64,000 nt of DNA. Origin: Paenibacillus silagei (GTDB taxonomy: Bacteria > Bacillota > Bacilli > Paenibacillales > Paenibacillaceae). Below are positions 61,663 to 64,000 of this stretch, one piece after another. Below the pieces are notes generated by a model. It was not told the DNA's origin and searched no databases. It was given only the letters and a program-made list of their open reading frames with translations. The DNA is taken from positions 47,358 to 111,357 of the forward strand of contig NZ_JAGGLV010000025.1 of NCBI RefSeq assembly GCF_017874735.1, given 5' to 3'. A program made the position numbers and the translations under genes. The stretch's first letter is position 1; every line of letters begins with the position of its first letter.

Positions 61663-63087
61663 ATGAAAAAAATAGCGGGTGCCGAGCAGAATAATCCCTT
61701 ATTCCGCCAAGTCTATGAGTTCATGCTGAACCGGATGGAGCGCGGGGAGTGGAAGACCGGTGATAAGCTGCCGTCAATCCGGCTGCTGGCGGAGGAGCTG
61801 GGGGTTCACCGGCTGACAGTGTTCAAGGCCTATCGTGCGCTGACCGAGAGCGGCAAGCTGTATGTTAAAGACAAATCCGGTTATTATGTGGCCCCGGGCA
61901 GCAGGCTGGACCCTACGGTGGACGAAGGGGCGGCAGTACCGGGGTATATGGTCAGGAGCCCGATGTCGGATATTCAGCGGATGCCGGTCACGTATCAGTT
62001 CTCTCAGGCCTTGATTGATCCGGGGCTGCTGCCGAACCTGTTCCTGTCCGATTATGTCAAAAAAGTATTCGATCTCTACCCGAAGGTCATGGGCACCTAC
62101 TCCTCCGTGGAAGGGGATGAAGAGCTGCGTGTTACGCTGAGCAGCCATTTCGAGGAGCGGTATAAGCTCCAGCTGTCGGCCCGCGAGCTGCTGATTACTT
62201 CAGGTGCACAACAGGCCATCAATCTGATTGCCGGGATCATGCTCGGTCCGATGGATGCGGTGCTGGTGGAGCGGCCTACGTATAGTGTGGCGCTGGATAT
62301 TTTTCGGCGGGCAGGGGCGCGGCTGGTAGCTGTGGATATCTCGCCGCAGGGCTATGATCTGGCGGCGGTGGAGGAGCTGATGCGTAAGAATAAGCCGCGG
62401 ATGTTCTATATCAACCCGACCCATCATAACCCGACGGGGTATACGATTCCGGCGAAGCAGCGCAAGCTGCTGGTGGAGCTTGCAGAGCGCTACCGCTGTC
62501 TGCTCGTGGAGGATGATCCGTTCCGTGACATGTACTTCCTAGAGGAGCCGCCCCCGCCGTTCTTCGCTTATGATACAGAGGGCTGGGTCATGTATATCAG
62601 CAGCTTCAGCAAATATGTGGCCCCCGGCCTACGGATCTGTGCGGTGGCCTGCCGTTATCCGTTCATGGAGCGGCTGATCGCCGCCAAGTCCTTGGCGGAT
62701 AACGGGACGCCCCTGCTGAACCAGAAGATTTTCCTGCATTATTACACCTCCCCGCGCTTACAGCAGCATCTCGGCAAGCTGCGGATTGCCCTTCAGGTGC
62801 ACAAGGAGATTATGGAGGAGGAGCTTGCGGCCACCGGCTGGGAATGGACCACCCCGCAGGGCGGGCTTAATCTGTGGGTCAGGCTGCCGGACAGTATTCC
62901 GGTAGCTAAGCTGCTGGCCCGTTGCCTGGAGCAGTCCATCTCCTTCGTTCCCGGTGAGCTCTGTGATCCGCTGGGGGAGATGAAATCCTGGCTGCGCCTC
63001 AGCTACTCGTTCGCCAGTGAAGCCTTGCTGCGCGAGGGAATGCGGCGGCTCACTGCCATTGCGCGGGAGATTGAGGCGGGGGAATAG
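61663..63087 (+). CDS. MocR-type GntR/aminotransferase regulator
   Basis: A 474-residue PLP-binding regulator. The N-terminal winged helix-turn-helix (about 10-75) has LPSIRLLAEELGVHRLTVFK. The rest is an aminotransferase-I fold: TSGAQQAINLIAGIM, YINPTHHNPTGYTIP, LLVEDDPFRDMYF and the PLP lysine in ISSFSKYVAPGLRI. I chose the ATG at 61663 (MKKIAGAEQNN) behind GAAAGG; ATG 61615 and 61639 are longer alternatives. It is divergent from the EamA gene across a 260-base gap that holds no site I can identify with confidence. Pyridoxal phosphate or an amino acid is the likely effector. Confidence 0.9.
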   Translation: MKKIAGAEQNNPLFRQVYEFMLNRMERGEWKTGDKLPSIRLLAEELGVHRLTVFKAYRALTESGKLYVKDKSGYYVAPGSRLDPTVDEGAAVPGYMVRSPMSDIQRMPVTYQFSQALIDPGLLPNLFLSDYVKKVFDLYPKVMGTYSSVEGDEELRVTLSSHFEERYKLQLSARELLITSGAQQAINLIAGIMLGPMDAVLVERPTYSVALDIFRRAGARLVAVDISPQGYDLAAVEELMRKNKPRMFYINPTHHNPTGYTIPAKQRKLLVELAERYRCLLVEDDPFRDMYFLEEPPPPFFAYDTEGWVMYISSFSKYVAPGLRICAVACRYPFMERLIAAKSLADNGTPLLNQKIFLHYYTSPRLQQHLGKLRIALQVHKEIMEEELAATGWEWTTPQGGLNLWVRLPDSIPVAKLLARCLEQSISFVPGELCDPLGEMKSWLRLSYSFASEALLREGMRRLTAIAREIEAGE

Positions 63088-63152
63088 ATGGTGGGCGTGT
63101 GTAACCTTTCCCTGGAAATTTCCGTCTGAGGGTTATGAGGAGCGTGATATTG

Positions 63153-63869
63153 ATGGTAACGAGAAGGAAAATACGGAGCGCCTGTCTGATGACTCTCTGT
63201 ACGCTGATTGTCTTCATGACACTGCTGACTGTACGCCCGCAGGTAACCTATGCCTGTTCTTGCGTAGTGTCTCCTTCACCGCTGGAAGCAATGGAGAAGA
63301 GTGCAGCTGTTTTTGAGGGAGCAGTAGTCTCGATAAAAGAGGAAGTTAAGCCGATGCAGTCCAGTATGGACCCGGTGTCAGTAACCTTTCAAGTAGGTTC
63401 CCGCTGGAAGGGTGAAGTGGGGGAGAAGGTTACTGTCACTACGGCATTGTCGGGGGCGAGCTGCGGGTTCGAGTTCACCAAGGGGGAACGCTACATCGTA
63501 TATGCAGGCGGAGAGGAAGGAGAAGGTAAGGGAGGGACAACTAAACTTACAGTCAGCTTGTGCAGCCGGACCGCATTATTCTCTGGTGCCCAGGAGGATC
63601 TGAATGAGCTTGGCGCAGGGATGTCAGGGGGATCGCCCACGGAGCCACCCGGGATCGCTGATGATCCAGGGGCAGTCTCTGGTAACAACCCAACCTCAGC
63701 AAACCCTCCAGTTTCTGAAAATAACCCAATAACTGAAAATAATCCAACGGCCGTGCCTGAAACAAACTCTGCATCTTGGCTGATTTACGCTGGAGCAGGT
63801 ATCGGTATAGTAGTCCTTGGAGCCGCCGCAGTGATTCTCCTGCGCCGCCAATCTAACTCGCGCAAATAA
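63153..63869 (+). CDS. Membrane-anchored TIMP-like (NTR domain) protein
   Basis: A 238-residue exported protein. The signal peptide ends in VTYA just before C-S-C, so maturation would expose an N-terminal cysteine as in animal TIMPs. Residues about 35-135 resemble a netrin/TIMP-like module: CSCVVSPSP, AAVFEGAVVSI, VTFQVGSRWKGEVGEKVTV, SCGFEFTKGERYIVYA. A low-complexity Asn/Pro/Thr stalk (about 155-205) and a C-terminal membrane helix with a basic tail (LLRRQSNSRK) follow. I use the ATG at 63153 (AGGAG ten bases before); a TTG at 63150 and ATG at 63135 are possible. In eukaryotes the domain inhibits metalloproteases; whether the bacterial form does is unproven. Confidence 0.8.
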   Translation: MVTRRKIRSACLMTLCTLIVFMTLLTVRPQVTYACSCVVSPSPLEAMEKSAAVFEGAVVSIKEEVKPMQSSMDPVSVTFQVGSRWKGEVGEKVTVTTALSGASCGFEFTKGERYIVYAGGEEGEGKGGTTKLTVSLCSRTALFSGAQEDLNELGAGMSGGSPTEPPGIADDPGAVSGNNPTSANPPVSENNPITENNPTAVPETNSASWLIYAGAGIGIVVLGAAAVILLRRQSNSRK

Positions 63870-64000
63870 TCTGGAGTGGATTTATAAGACGGAACTACCT
63901 ACACTATTGTATTCGGTTTAATACGAAAATAAAAGTACCGGAAAACGCGCCGCAGACTGGGTTTTGACAAAAAAAGACCCACCGCCCCCAAAAAACGTTT
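63870..64000. other. Unannotated window end
   Basis: The last 131 bases hold no open frame of note. GTTTTGACAAAAAAAGACCC near 63960-63980 has a TTGACA that could be a -35 box of a gene beyond the window, but the matching -10 region is not in view. Confidence 0.3.

Noticed and set aside
1..64000. tRNA, rRNA, integrase or transposase genes
   Set aside because: I looked for tRNA-like cloverleaf ends, rRNA stretches and recombinase motifs and saw none that I could support; this was not a computed search.

Overview
The window reads as chromosome of a Gram-positive, spore-former-type Bacillota, most likely Paenibacillus. The evidence is the protein families present, strong AGGAGG-type ribosome binding sites, frequent TTG/GTG starts, T-box leaders, a CIRCE operator, and several very large SLH-anchored surface proteins. 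The gene order tsaB-rimI-tsaD ... ABC-F (ydiF) ... moaC ... tatA-tatC-groES-groEL follows, as I remember it, the Bacillus subtilis ydiC-D-E-F-G ... tatAy-tatCy ... groESL region. Here it carries an inserted leuA with two T-boxes, an inserted 5-formyl-THF cyclo-ligase gene and an added mog gene. The redox repressor gene rex is not between moaC and tatA.

Layout. 1-2.06 kb: end of tsaB, rimI and tsaD (tRNA t6A synthesis and ribosomal-protein acetylation). 2.06-4.54 kb: promoter, two tandem T-box attenuators and leuA. 4.57-4.96 kb: eight-unit 51-bp palindromic tandem array. 5.05-5.31 kb: dense DnaA-box cluster. 5.36-10.5 kb: ABC-F, folate cyclo-ligase, moaC, mog, tatA, tatC. 10.6-12.9 kb: CIRCE-controlled groESL. 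12.9-30.1 kb: a visibly more AT-rich block with a tRNA-dihydrouridine synthase and a four-gene secreted-protein operon. That operon encodes an SLH-clostripain protease, a 2,272-residue Ig-like protein, an 1,896-residue protein ending in a dockerin, and a protein with a cohesin-like domain plus three SLH repeats. 30.2-44.3 kb: one gene for a 4,693-residue SLH-anchored protein with about 24 beta repeats followed by a long helical repeat array.

44.4-47.4 kb: histidine kinase and REC-BTAD response regulator. 47.6-48.4 kb: three small overlapping genes (holin-like and membrane). 48.4-52.3 kb: an Agr/LytTR-type two-component pair divergent from an ABC exporter. 52.3-64 kb: housekeeping and stress genes. 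These are an MsrA-MsrB fusion whose MsrB half has lost its catalytic residues, a ZIP transporter, two aldo-keto reductases, an AraC regulator, a 2Fe-2S thioredoxin-fold protein, a YflT-type stress protein, a lipoprotein, a MocR regulator divergent from an EamA transporter, and a membrane-anchored TIMP-like protein. A MITE-like palindromic element lies at 54.5-54.75 kb.

The candidate for a new system is the cell-surface operon at 14.2-30.0 kb. A cohesin-like domain on an SLH anchor and a dockerin on a giant partner are encoded by overlapping genes, together with an SLH protease and a giant Ig-like protein, and with no recognisable glycoside hydrolase. This suggests a small non-cellulosomal cohesin-dockerin surface assembly. 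The adjacent 4,693-residue protein, with an exact 75-residue helical repeat, is a second candidate. Function is inferred from domain patterns read by eye; no database search was possible.
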